From the NCBI RefSeq assembly GCF_026262505.1, contig NC_067206.1, positions 6,166,879-6,230,878 of the forward strand: DNA of 64,000 nt, in the 5' to 3' direction. The translations under genes were made by a program, and so were the position numbers. Positions within the stretch are counted from its first letter, which is position 1; every line of letters begins with the position of its first letter. Under the pieces are notes generated by a model. The model saw nothing but the letters and a program-made list of their open reading frames with translations, had not been told where the DNA came from and ran no database searches. Below are positions 20,088-29,980 of the stretch, piece by piece. The DNA comes from Trichomonas vaginalis G3. Taxonomy: Eukaryota; Parabasalia; Trichomonadida; Trichomonadidae.

Positions 20088-20993
20088 TTAAAATAGAGAG
20101 AATTTCATTAAAAATTGATAGATATGAAAAGAAAGAGAATGCCAAAAAATAATGATAGATATGAAAAGAAAGAGATTATAAATATCGTCGATATATTCTC
20201 CATTGGAGAGTAAATAAGAGGCAACATCATAATTTCCGAAAAACATACTTTCTGCTATTGAATAAGGAGTTTGGCTAAAATTTGATTTAAGGTAGTCAGC
20301 AATTTCATAGTTTCGATATTTCAATGCTGTATTTATCATTTTATCAAATGATAAACCATCTTCTATCATTTGCATAAAAATGTCTTTATTTCCGCCTTGA
20401 ACAGCATACATTTCGGAGCTTTCAGTGTATTTAGCTCCTAAAATTTTCAAGTAATTGAAACACAATTCCGATCCATATTTAATTGCACAATTAAGGGGTG
20501 TGATTTCATAATTTATTTTCTTATTAATGTCAAGATTTGGGAATTTGCTCTTAAGATTATCAACTTTATCCCATGCAATATAGTATAATGGAGATTCTGT
20601 TGGATATAAATTGAGAATTTCTTCTTCTTTCTTTGTAGGACTGAAATATTCAAATTTGAAACCTTAATAATGTAGAAGGGTGGTTAATTTCATGTTCTCT
20701 GGTTTGATGATGCATGAGAATTCGTTTAATATCTTTTCGTAAAGTTCTGCTAATAATTTAATATTTTTATCACGAAGTTGTGAAATAATATCAATCAAGC
20801 GAAGTGACATTTTGATGGATATTTTGTTATTTATAATGAATTCTATAATATTTGAAGAAATTTGTAAAATATTATTGGAATTGACACCCCAAATCATTTT
20901 TGATGCTTGATTAGGGTATTCGAATACTTCAATTAGCTTGATATCAATAAAATCACATCCGGTTTCATATTTTGATTGCTCAGAACTTGACAT
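20088..20993 (-). pseudogene. Ankyrin-family gene head with an in-frame stop
   Basis: Reading from ATG 20993, the first 109 residues (SKYETGCDFIDIKLIEVFEY) match the trichomonad ankyrin-family N-terminus. A TAA at 20666-20664 interrupts the frame. The same frame then continues at once (GFKFEYFSPTKKEEEILN) and stays open to about 20175 with ankyrin-like sequence such as NYEITPLNCAIKYGSELC. Past that it runs into the minisatellite and stops at 20088. One base change separates it from an intact head, so the decay looks recent or the stop is a sequencing error. Its Inr is intact. The remainder of the gene is the seven-fragment chain to 16686. Confidence 0.85.
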
Positions 20994-21012
20994 GCTTTAT
21001 AAAATTTTTGGC

Positions 21013-21017
21013 TGTGA
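21013..21017 (-). promoter_or_regulatory. Inr of the ankyrin pseudogene
   Basis: The minus strand reads TCACA, matching TCA(+1)Py(T/A), about 21 bases before the ATG at 20993. The promoter core therefore survives although the reading frame is broken. Confidence 0.55.
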
Positions 21018-21476
21018 CACTTTTTCCAATGTAAAATTAAGTTTTTAATAATTTTTTTGAGTTATCTGATCTAGAAATTAGATTCATAGTTAATTCACAT
21101 TTCTGCTATATGGAATACTCAATTCGATCAAAGAATGGAAATGAAATTTATACTATACTGTCAGTTATTTTGAATGGATACTACGGCTTTACTGGGCTAT
21201 ATTTAATTTTCATGGACCTAACTGGGCTATATAAAAAAATATCGACCCCAATAATTCGATTTGTATATTATACCCTATATAAGTACTTTGCATAATATAT
21301 TAATTGAATGAAATGAAACTTAGAGAATAATAAGTGATTTGCCCCAATAAAATCGTCTCTTTTGGAAATACACAAATCTAAAAAAAAATGGAATGTTATA
21401 TAATTAAGATAGATAATATATCTTTAAATAAATATAAACATACAATATATAAAAACAAATAAATAATAAATAAAAA
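21018..21476. other. Intergenic, no gene seen
   Basis: AT-rich spacer. A short ATG frame at 21110-21295 has no recognisable features and is not called. Confidence 0.5.
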
Positions 21477-24400
21477 TTATTCGTAATAATCTAGTTTCCA
21501 TTTCTGGAAGAAGTTCTGTAGCATCTCAATCAAAGATCTCATTGTCTGCGGGGAGAGAGTTGCGAAATCAACAGTTGGAACAGGGTCAGGTAATTCGATT
21601 TTTTCATTTTCTTCAATAATTTTGACAATTTTCTTCACAATTCTCAATGATTTCTTTTCATCGAGTTGCGAATGTGCCTTGTCAATGTTATTCAAGAACA
21701 GTGTCATCTCTTCATTCGTCAATGGCTGACTCATCATCTGTTTCGCGTTTGGATTCTTCGGAGGCCTTCCTGGTCCTGGTCTTTTCGGTTTGACTTCGAC
21801 GTCTTTGTTCTTCTTCGACTTCCCAGGCGGTCTTCCTCTTTTCCGCACTGGTGGGGAGTCGTCGCTGAAGTCATCGGAGTAGTCGTTCGTGTCCCAGTCA
21901 TCGGAACTCTCGAGTTCGTATGTGTCGTCTTTCAATTTGAACTTTTTGCCTTTTTGGGACGTTTTGGCTGCTTTCTGAGGCTGAATAACATGAGAAACGG
22001 GTTGTGGAGTGGAATCATCACTGAAACTATCCAATGATTCCTCTTTTTCTTCAATTTCTCTTTGAAAAGTGTCACTTTTTCTGATTTCATCTTTCTTTTC
22101 ATCTTTTTGAGGAGAAACAGGTGAAACAGGCGATTGCTGCTGTTTTTCATCTCTCTTGTAGTACATGTTGACGGCGGCGTGGACTCCTTTCCCTCCCATT
22201 GTTGATTTGCCCCTTGTTTTGCCTCTTCCCGCAGAACTGGACGAGGAACTAACAGTTGTGGTCGAGACAGGTGGAGGAGGAGGTGGAATTGAAGGGGGAG
22301 AATCTGATGAATCTGAATCGTTGGCATTAGACTCATCTTCGTCATCTGCATCGTCATCGTTGGCTGAGAACTGGAAGTTTGTGTCCTTTTTGGCCGCTGA
22401 AGGAGTAATAAAATAAAGATCTTCGTCATCTTCGTCGTCAATGGCTTTTTTGACTGGTTCTGGCTTCTTTGGCTGGGTCTGTGGACCTTTCATGGCTTTG
22501 GTTGGGTTATTCGATGGAGTTTGCTTGGATTGATACAAATTCGAAGAAGAAATAGCTGTTGGAGGAGGAACTGATGGAGTTGTTGGCTTGGGAGTGGTTT
22601 GTGCTGTTGGAATTTGCCTTGGAGGAGCTTTTTGGCCAACATTTCTTTGGGATGAAGAATTTGAAGTGGAAGGAGTTGTTGGATTTGAAGCGGGCTGCTG
22701 GGCAAAGTATGATGATGGTTGGATTGTTGGAACAGGAGGTCTTTTGCCTGGAATTGTTTGGATTGTTGATGGATTTTCTTTCTTTTCAGTTCCGAAGCTG
22801 TTTTGGAATGCAGAAGGAGGCAAACTCGCACTTTGATTAACTTTCTGTGCTGTATTTGCTGTTTGTGGCTGTTGTTGTGGAGATAATCTTGGAACATTGT
22901 TTTTGACATTCATTGGCTGATCAAATTGGGAAGAATTAGTTGTAACAGGTGATTTAGCGGTGGAAGGAGCGAAAGAAGGAGGTCTTTTCCCTGCAAATTG
23001 TGGATTTGCAGAAGATTTCGTTGGAGCTACAGTTTGGGACAGAGAATTCATCGTGTTTGAACTGGAACCAGTCATTGGAACAGTTGTATTTTGGTAAGAA
23101 TTCGAAGATTGTTTGGAATAACTCACATTTGAGGAATTTTGTTGTTTCGGAGCAGCAGGAGTTGGTTTGTTCTGCATATAAGATGTATTAGAAGTGGAGT
23201 TATTGTAAGTTGTTGACTGATTTTGTGTTGAATAAAGATTTTGGTTCTGGAAAGAAGAAGTTGATGAATTGGATGTCTGGTTCTGGTAACTGGAGCTATA
23301 ACTATCGTTGCTTTGGTAAGGAGAAGCGTTTTGGATGCTGAATGGAGACTTTATTTCAGGAGGAAGAGGTGGTTGACCTGAAAATGACGATTTCGGCTGT
23401 GAAACATTATTTGATTGAGAATTGTATAGGTTCTGGCTCTGTCCGGTGAAGTTTTGCTGATTATAATTTGAGAAGTTGTTGAGTTGCTGGTTGTTGTAGG
23501 TTGTATTCGAATAAGAACTCTGATACGATGGCTGTTGTTTGGTTTGTGTTGTCAAATTTGTCGAAGTGGAAAATTGACTTGAATTTGGAAGATTTTGAGA
23601 GGAATTATTGGAGGGAATTGAATATGATGACTGAATCTGACTTTTTGTAGTTGCTGGAGTTGTTTGGTTCATTTGATAATTTTGTTGAATTTGATTTGGG
23701 AAATTTGATTGGTTTAAAGAGTTCTGTGCATTACTTGTTTGACTAGATGCATATGGAGATTGCATTTGGCCGGAAAATGTTGTTTGATTTTGAGAATTTG
23801 TTTGATTTGTAAAATTAATTTGGTTTTGAGGCACAGAACTAACATTTGAAGTAGATGAATAAGTTGTTTGCATCTTATTAGGGATGTTCGTCATGTTCTT
23901 ATTGATTGTTGACTGATTTGAATAATTTGACTGAATTTGACTTGAAAAATTCATTTGGTTCTGAGTTTTAGAGGTGGTTTGTGTTGAATATGGTGACTGG
24001 ACCTGATTAGTAAACGTTGTTTGGTTGTTTGAACCGGAAATTTGGTTTGAATAAGGAGATTGAACTTGGTTTGCAAAATTTGATTGAGGAGTTGCAGCAG
24101 ATGATTGGTTGGAGTATGGACTTTGTACTTTGTTTGAAAAATTCACTTGATTCGTTGAAGAACTCGAATTTTGGCTTGAAAAAGAATTTTGAACTTGGTT
24201 TGGGAAATTGAGTTGATTCAATTGTTGGAACATGGCCTGATTTTGAATAGAAAATGAGTTTTGCTGTGAATTTTGATTTTGATACGAATTTTGTGTAGAA
24301 AAAGTACTGTTCTTCTGGTTATTGGTATAAGACTGAGTTGTTTGTTGACTTGGATAGCTGCTTTGGTACTGAAATTGTGTCTGAAGCTGATTATAGTTTG

Positions 24401-26045
24401 AATTTGTTGTTGAACTTTGGAGTTGAGATGTATTTTGTAGCTGGTTGATGTTACTGTTCGATCCAGAATGAGGTAATGGGCTTTGTGTCATAAATTGAGA
24501 CTGATTCTGGATTTGGTATGAATTTGAGTAGTTTCTTTGATTCTGAGTAGCTGATGTTGATGTCTGGTAGCTGGAGCTCTGAATACCTATAGGACTTTTC
24601 ATTTCAAAGCCTTGATTTTGAGAATTATAATTTTGCATAAAATTCATCGAGTTTTGTGTACTATTTGTTGGCATACTATACGAAGATGCCGATTGTTGCA
24701 TCATTGGCTGCTGATTGGCCGCATTTTGTGAAGAATTCGTATTTAAATTTCGAGAAATTTGGGAATTCGATGTAAACTGGTTTACATTTGATGTTTGTAA
24801 TTGATTCTGATAAGAATTTTGGCTTTGGCTGAAAAATGAATTTTGATTTGTCAAATTCGAGCTGTTTAGCGTAGAATTTTTAGAATAAAGGTCATTTGAT
24901 ACATTGGAATACGAATTCTGGACATTTGATGGCTTTGAAGCGCTATAATTCGAATCATTGTTGAAATACGAAGTTTGAGATGGATACGATGGCTGGTATG
25001 TATTGTAAGATTGTTGTTGTTGTGCCATGTTCATTTGGCTCTGGTATGAAGTATTTGAGGAAATTTGATTTGAATTTTTGTTGTAAGAGCTAATTGTGCT
25101 GACAGGAGTCATCAGACTATCATCCTTGTAAAAGTCATCGGTAATTTCTTTGTTCTTTTGCTGTTTTTCGTCAATTTGGAAGAAAGACGTTTGTTGTTGC
25201 GAATTTTCTTGATTATTAGTATTTTCTTGCTTTGAATTTCTATTAGGAAGTCCTTTCGATGCTGTTCGTTTGTAAATCTTTACAGGAGAAGTAGGAGAAT
25301 ATTGATTTTGCGAATCTTCCATTTTTTGAGGCATTGTAGATGCCTGCTTTGGCATAAATGGTGTGTGATCGTATTGTTCTATTGGTTGTTGTATAGATGT
25401 TTGGTATTTCGGTACGAAATTTGATTTTGGAACAAAAGTAGGAGATTTTGCAGTAATAAATGGGCATACATAATTATTAGTCATTTGTGTTTGTATAACA
25501 GGTATTGAATCACTCATATATTTACGATTTCTTCCTGGATTTTGTTTAGTAGGATTTAATGCCATCAATGTATGGGTAACAAGCATATCAGATCGTAGAC
25601 TACTAGGCACTTGGTTAAATATTTCATTAAACTTTTGCCAATACTGTTCAATCTCTGCATTTAAGTCCGAATTTTTAATTAAATTCCAATATTTATTTAC
25701 TTTTCGTTCAGTATATATAGCCAGATAGCCGTAAAAGCCAACTTCTCGTCTGTTAATACGATCATCATATAATTCATTCGATCTTTGATGTATAATTTTA
25801 ATATTATTGATTAGAATGCGTAAATCTCTAAATAAATCATCTAACGTTGAATATTTACCTAATCTAATGAAGTTTTGGACATCATCTAGTCCTATAGCCT
25901 TCTCGAAAATTTGTGGATAATTAATAATGAAAAAATTATACATAGAATTACTATTTCGACTGAGCAAAGATCCTAGTGGAGACTGTTTCAGCTTTAAAAG
26001 AAGCTCTTCTACTAATGGATTTGCAAAGTCTCGAACAAAAAACAT
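21477..26045 (-). CDS. BET-like chromatin protein: bromodomain, Q/N-rich region, AT-hooks, NET
   Basis: A 1,522-residue nuclear protein by inference. Residues about 40-120 resemble the C-terminal half of a bromodomain (LGKYSTLDDLFRDLRILINN), but the position of the acetyl-lysine-binding Asn appears to hold His. Residues about 170-1180 are low complexity, rich in Gln, Asn, Ser, Tyr and Thr, with degenerate units like NQVQSPYSNQ, a prion-like composition. Next come a Pro-rich stretch, acidic blocks, two AT-hooks (RKRGRPPGK near 1398 and GPGRPPK near 1421) and a C-terminal region (about 1438-1515; PLTNEEM to FATLSPQTMRSLIEML) that fits the NET domain of BET proteins. The family reads acetylated histones and recruits transcription factors. 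A relic of a related gene lies at 32975-33256. Confidence 0.8.
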   Translation of the reverse strand: MFFVRDFANPLVEELLLKLKQSPLGSLLSRNSNSMYNFFIINYPQIFEKAIGLDDVQNFIRLGKYSTLDDLFRDLRILINNIKIIHQRSNELYDDRINRREVGFYGYLAIYTERKVNKYWNLIKNSDLNAEIEQYWQKFNEIFNQVPSSLRSDMLVTHTLMALNPTKQNPGRNRKYMSDSIPVIQTQMTNNYVCPFITAKSPTFVPKSNFVPKYQTSIQQPIEQYDHTPFMPKQASTMPQKMEDSQNQYSPTSPVKIYKRTASKGLPNRNSKQENTNNQENSQQQTSFFQIDEKQQKNKEITDDFYKDDSLMTPVSTISSYNKNSNQISSNTSYQSQMNMAQQQQSYNTYQPSYPSQTSYFNNDSNYSASKPSNVQNSYSNVSNDLYSKNSTLNSSNLTNQNSFFSQSQNSYQNQLQTSNVNQFTSNSQISRNLNTNSSQNAANQQPMMQQSASSYSMPTNSTQNSMNFMQNYNSQNQGFEMKSPIGIQSSSYQTSTSATQNQRNYSNSYQIQNQSQFMTQSPLPHSGSNSNINQLQNTSQLQSSTTNSNYNQLQTQFQYQSSYPSQQTTQSYTNNQKNSTFSTQNSYQNQNSQQNSFSIQNQAMFQQLNQLNFPNQVQNSFSSQNSSSSTNQVNFSNKVQSPYSNQSSAATPQSNFANQVQSPYSNQISGSNNQTTFTNQVQSPYSTQTTSKTQNQMNFSSQIQSNYSNQSTINKNMTNIPNKMQTTYSSTSNVSSVPQNQINFTNQTNSQNQTTFSGQMQSPYASSQTSNAQNSLNQSNFPNQIQQNYQMNQTTPATTKSQIQSSYSIPSNNSSQNLPNSSQFSTSTNLTTQTKQQPSYQSSYSNTTYNNQQLNNFSNYNQQNFTGQSQNLYNSQSNNVSQPKSSFSGQPPLPPEIKSPFSIQNASPYQSNDSYSSSYQNQTSNSSTSSFQNQNLYSTQNQSTTYNNSTSNTSYMQNKPTPAAPKQQNSSNVSYSKQSSNSYQNTTVPMTGSSSNTMNSLSQTVAPTKSSANPQFAGKRPPSFAPSTAKSPVTTNSSQFDQPMNVKNNVPRLSPQQQPQTANTAQKVNQSASLPPSAFQNSFGTEKKENPSTIQTIPGKRPPVPTIQPSSYFAQQPASNPTTPSTSNSSSQRNVGQKAPPRQIPTAQTTPKPTTPSVPPPTAISSSNLYQSKQTPSNNPTKAMKGPQTQPKKPEPVKKAIDDEDDEDLYFITPSAAKKDTNFQFSANDDDADDEDESNANDSDSSDSPPSIPPPPPPVSTTTVSSSSSSAGRGKTRGKSTMGGKGVHAAVNMYYKRDEKQQQSPVSPVSPQKDEKKDEIRKSDTFQREIEEKEESLDSFSDDSTPQPVSHVIQPQKAAKTSQKGKKFKLKDDTYELESSDDWDTNDYSDDFSDDSPPVRKRGRPPGKSKKNKDVEVKPKRPGPGRPPKNPNAKQMMSQPLTNEEMTLFLNNIDKAHSQLDEKKSLRIVKKIVKIIEENEKIELPDPVPTVDFATLSPQTMRSLIEMLQNFFQKWKLDYYE

Positions 26046-26570
26046 TATTTTCCTCTTACGGTATGAATTTTTTTTTACAATTTGTCAGTTTGAAAAATGC
26101 ACGAAGAGCATATATTATTATTTTTATCAAACTAAAAATTTACTGACGGCAAAATTTTTAAATTCAAAACCTTCTTGATTTGTGAGTAGAAAAATGGCCT
26201 AATTTAAGTGGGGGGCATTATGATCATAAACACATTCGAAATCTGTTAAAGACAATATCTATGAGAGGATTGTGAATGACAGCTCCCCTTTTTTTAGAGG
26301 GAAAAAAATCCTGACAATCTCACAAATCAAAAAATTTTCCAGTTTTTTTTTTTTCAAATAAAAAATTTAGATGTGGTATTTGGTGCCATTGATTTTAAAT
26401 TTGAGTGTATATATTAATACAGTATGATGTCGATGAATAAAAGCAATAATCAAGAAAATAATTTGTGAATTTCACGGTGAGATGTGTATAACAGACTCAA
26501 AATGTATGCAACATTGATAAAAGTATTTCATGAAGGTTATATATAATTTCTTCATCAATTGATATTATAT
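26046..26570. other. Intergenic, no gene seen
   Basis: Upstream region of the BET-like gene. No coding sequence or recognised element is seen before the hairpin at 26571. Confidence 0.5.
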
Positions 26571-26660
26571 ATAAACTTGAAATCATATTCTTCGCGTCTT
26601 TCTCTCAAAATTTGAGTGAAATGAAAGGTTTACACGCGAATAATATGATTTCAAGTTTAT
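26571..26660. repeat. Long hairpin, 27-bp stem
   Basis: Arms 26571-26597 and 26634-26660 pair over 27 bp with one mismatch (26590/26641). The 36-nt loop has further short self-complementarity (CTTTC with GAAAG; CTCAAA with TTTGAG). It lies about 60 bases downstream of the stop of the BspA-like gene ending at 26723. Confidence 0.75.
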
Positions 26661-26722
26661 AGTTAGTTATAGCATATAGAATTTAGTAAATTTAATGAAC
26701 AAAAAGGAAAATATAAAATAGA

Positions 26723-29599
26723 TTAAACAATATTAATTGATTCATTTTGAACACTTCTATCTCCATCAGACTTGTGGCATATATTTTCAAGTGGAAGGAA
26801 TAAATAAACAATAACTAAAGCAATGAAAATTAAAACAAGTAAAACTAAAGCAATTATCAATCCTTTGTTGCTGCTTCTTTTAGCACCATTGCTTGTAACC
26901 CACTTAAAATCATCTGTCAATTCTTCATCAGTGCAATTTCCCTGCCTGACATCAGTTTCAAACATATCAGCGTAATGATAGTTATCACCTGCATATGAAT
27001 AGTTTGCTGTTCCATTAAACAAGTAATAATCACCGCTGTAGCAAGCTGCAAAAACTTTTTTCAGCGATGTAATATCAATACTCTGAACTGAAGAAGGAAT
27101 AATAAGTCTTGCTGCAGAAATTCCTTCATAGAAACTACCTGTTGGAGTTTCTATAACATACATATTATTGTTCAATGTCTGATCTTGGATGTTCTTTATT
27201 CCATCTGGAATTTCATATAACTCAGGAAGAGCTCCAATTGTGCAAATCAATGTTTTGGTAATTTTAGAGTAAAGTGCCTGTGATTTTATTTCAAAATATG
27301 GATTCGAACTTTCAATTGTTATTTTAAGTTTTGGAGAGTTTTTGAAAGCTGATGAATCAATATATTTCACATTGTTTGGAATAGAAATAGATTCGACATA
27401 AGAATTTCCGAAAGCATATTCGCATATTCTAATTACTTTTTTACCAATTGTCACTGATTCCAAACTTGTTGTGTTATAAAACGCATGATCTCCTATCTGA
27501 TAACAAGTATCTGGAATAGTGAGAGAAACAATTCCTGTATTTGCAAATGTGTACGATTCAATGGTCGTTGTTGTATTTAAGAATGAAACGTCCTTTAATT
27601 TGTAGCAATTATTGAAACAAGATTCCAATAGTGATGTAACACTTGGACATGAAAATGTCTTCAGTGAATAACAATTCCTGAAAGCATGTTGTCGAATGAT
27701 TGATATTGGGAAAGGAAATGTTACAGTTTCAAGTTTATAGTCATTCTGAAATGATGAGTATCCGATTTCACTTACATAAACAGAGCATGAAAATTCTTTT
27801 AATCCGCTCATCTGGCTAAAAGTATTTGTGGTTATTTTTGAGCTGTTGAAATTTTTAATTGTTATTTTTTCTGGATAATCACAAAACGTGAATGCATATT
27901 GTTCCAAAACTACATGGTCACTATCAATAATAATTTCTTTCAATGATGTTGTAATTGAAGTGCAGCCTATTCCAAGATGATTTATATTCTTTGGAACTGT
28001 GTATGTTGACTTTGAATACGTAGGCAAAATTGCAAAGAAATAATCATATCCTGTGAGAACATCATCTTTCACTTTGAACATTTTGTTTTCTTCATCAATT
28101 ACGAATTTTAGTTTCTTGGAAGTATTTATTACATTTGTTCCATCAAACCAAATTGTATCTTTGTTGAATATGATCTTTTCAAGATTCTTGCACCCGCAAA
28201 ATGCAAAATCCATATTTTTGAATTTACCAAACGTCACAGATTTTAATTCAGAATTTTCGAAAGCATATTTATATGTACCAACATTTGAAAGATCAACATG
28301 TTCAATTGGACCTGTTTTAGCGAATGATCTTTCTCCAAACCTTTCAACGGATTGAGTAATAGTTACTGATTTCAAACTACTGCAGCATGCAAAACAAAAA
28401 TCTGGAACACTTGAAGTTGAAATCGTCAAATCAGTCATGCTTGTACATCCTTGGAAAAGTCCCTGACATTGAGAAATATCAGCAGATACTTTGATAGTTT
28501 TGATACTTGTGCATCCTATAAATGAATACTTACCAGGAGTCCATGATGCTGGAAGTGATTCTATATTGATTTTGAAACAGTATGCAAATGCATAGTCTCC
28601 AATTGTTAATTTCGTTTGTGGCAAAGTTATTGATAAAACATCGCAATAAGCAAATGCATAATTTGATATTGTAGTAAGATCTTTTGGTAAATCAAATGAT
28701 GGAAGAATCTTGCAGTTGCAAAAAGCATAATCGGAAATTGTGTTAGCGTTAGGAATAATTACGGATTCAAGAGCAACGCAGTCTTTAGCAAATCCTTTCC
28801 CAATTATATTTGTATTGATAATAACTTTCTTTATGTAACTTGATCCATTAACAACACCAAATGATTTTGTCATATCATAATTGAAGCTGGAAGGAATTTC
28901 TATGCTTTCAAGGTTTGTGGCTTCAAAACATCTGCCTGATAATGTTGTTGGTGATTGTGAAAAAGTGACTGAATTGATTCTCGAGTAGGAGAAAGCGCCG
29001 ATGCCAATTTTTGTAAGAGATTTTGGAAAAGTAATTGAAAGGTTACCAGTGAACCCAAAAGCATAATCTCCGATTTCAATGTATTTTGCACCAGATATAT
29101 CTACGTATTCAAGTGAAAAACAATAACTTGCAAAATTATTTGGAATTCTTTCAACTAAAGGAAGAACGATCTTTTTGAGATTGTGGCAACCATGGAAGAA
29201 TGGACCTGATGCATATTTAACGTTTGACATTTCAATTTCGGATAATCCAGATTGAGAAAATCCACGTCCGCTGATTTTTTGGACACTTGTTCCAAAATCA
29301 ACTCTTTTTAACATCTGGTTATTCTCAACTGCAAAAGACATTTCAGAACTGGCCTTTCGTGTAACAACAAATTCTTCATTCAGATCCCACGGAAAATCTG
29401 TTGTGTAAATACTACCTTCCTCAAATGCAAAAACAACTTTTTTAACGTTTTTTCTGATAATTTCAAGTCGAGAGTTAAATATATCTGTCCCGATATCTTT
29501 AATGGTTGTTGCTGTATATGTATCGCCTTCAATAACGAACTCGTTAAGAATTGGCGATTTATCAAGGAGGAAATGAAATGTAATAGAAGAACGAAGCAT
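26723..29599 (-). CDS. BspA-like leucine-rich repeat membrane protein, 958 aa
   Basis: LRR_5-type repeats fill most of the protein, with motifs such as YAFAYCxxLxSITLP. A membrane segment (about 913-936) is followed by a short polar cytoplasmic tail, giving the usual type I surface layout. The N-terminus, starting MLRSSITFHFLL, is only a weak signal peptide. In the overlapping +1 frame (29640-29550) there is a much better hydrophobic leader (KLCFVLLLHFISSL), which could mean an indel near the start. Against that, the divergent paralogue at 29981 begins MFRS in the same style. The two genes share a 381-bp spacer. Confidence 0.92.
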   Translation of the reverse strand: MLRSSITFHFLLDKSPILNEFVIEGDTYTATTIKDIGTDIFNSRLEIIRKNVKKVVFAFEEGSIYTTDFPWDLNEEFVVTRKASSEMSFAVENNQMLKRVDFGTSVQKISGRGFSQSGLSEIEMSNVKYASGPFFHGCHNLKKIVLPLVERIPNNFASYCFSLEYVDISGAKYIEIGDYAFGFTGNLSITFPKSLTKIGIGAFSYSRINSVTFSQSPTTLSGRCFEATNLESIEIPSSFNYDMTKSFGVVNGSSYIKKVIINTNIIGKGFAKDCVALESVIIPNANTISDYAFCNCKILPSFDLPKDLTTISNYAFAYCDVLSITLPQTKLTIGDYAFAYCFKINIESLPASWTPGKYSFIGCTSIKTIKVSADISQCQGLFQGCTSMTDLTISTSSVPDFCFACCSSLKSVTITQSVERFGERSFAKTGPIEHVDLSNVGTYKYAFENSELKSVTFGKFKNMDFAFCGCKNLEKIIFNKDTIWFDGTNVINTSKKLKFVIDEENKMFKVKDDVLTGYDYFFAILPTYSKSTYTVPKNINHLGIGCTSITTSLKEIIIDSDHVVLEQYAFTFCDYPEKITIKNFNSSKITTNTFSQMSGLKEFSCSVYVSEIGYSSFQNDYKLETVTFPFPISIIRQHAFRNCYSLKTFSCPSVTSLLESCFNNCYKLKDVSFLNTTTTIESYTFANTGIVSLTIPDTCYQIGDHAFYNTTSLESVTIGKKVIRICEYAFGNSYVESISIPNNVKYIDSSAFKNSPKLKITIESSNPYFEIKSQALYSKITKTLICTIGALPELYEIPDGIKNIQDQTLNNNMYVIETPTGSFYEGISAARLIIPSSVQSIDITSLKKVFAACYSGDYYLFNGTANYSYAGDNYHYADMFETDVRQGNCTDEELTDDFKWVTSNGAKRSSNKGLIIALVLLVLIFIALVIVYLFLPLENICHKSDGDRSVQNESINIV

Positions 29600-29980
29600 A
29601 ATTTAGTTATAAAACTCTTATATTCAATTTTGAATGACACTTGAAAAATTCAATAGATGTAAAATTAATGTCGGGCTTGATTTTTCGAGAATTCAGCTAT
29701 ATACATAAAATAAAATGAATTCTTCTCAATTCAAAAATTGAAAATCCGATGATAAGTATATTTGGAATTTTTTGTATATTATTATTTATACTTTTTTTAA
29801 TCTGATCAAATTGAATTCTGTGTTTTTCAGAACTTATTGTCCAGCGCAATTTGTCCATCTATTGTTTCCTAAAAACTCAGTATTGAGATGACACACTTGT
29901 TTTCATTTAAAAACTTTAAATTGGCAACATGTCAATAAAATTCGGTTCGGAATTTAACATTTGAATTTGTTCCCAATTTC
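29600..29980. promoter_or_regulatory. Shared upstream region of two BspA-like genes
   Basis: A 381-bp spacer between divergent paralogues. The minus strand has TCATTC about 33 bases before the ATG at 29599, an Inr-like match. No equally clear Inr is seen for the plus-strand gene. Confidence 0.4.

Larger units (their letters stand above)
16686..20170 (-). repeat. Seven ankyrin-repeat fragments separated by minisatellite blocks
   Basis: Seven copies of an approximately 85-bp minus-strand ankyrin unit, reading MEIVKFLVEHGANVN, occur near 16686-16758, 16861-16942, 17590-17680, 18865-18960, 19420-19505, 19752-19840 and 20008-20095. The spaces between them are filled with a purine-rich (plus strand) minisatellite of about 37 bp (core AATGATAGATATGAAAAG). 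Spacing varies with copy number from about 175 to 725 bp. Each ankyrin copy lacks the few residues that would join one repeat to the next, so the satellite sits exactly at the repeat junction. It is the decayed tail of the ankyrin gene whose head is at 20088-20993. Confidence 0.85.
16740..20175. repeat. 37-bp purine-rich minisatellite
   Basis: Degenerate tandem units of about 37 bp, each with a variant of AAAACAATGATAGATATG followed by AAAAGAAAGAGAAT. The plus strand is almost all A and G, so the minus strand has few purine-containing stop codons and yields long hydrophobic Phe/Leu/Ile frames. I read those as a composition effect, not as proteins. Confidence 0.85.

Noticed and set aside
16740..20175. 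Regularly spaced repeats suggestive of a CRISPR array
   Set aside because: Units are tandem with no unique spacers, and the host is eukaryotic.
21666..22909. Several open frames on both strands inside the BET-like gene
   Set aside because: Shadows of low-complexity coding sequence, without start signals or recognisable domains.
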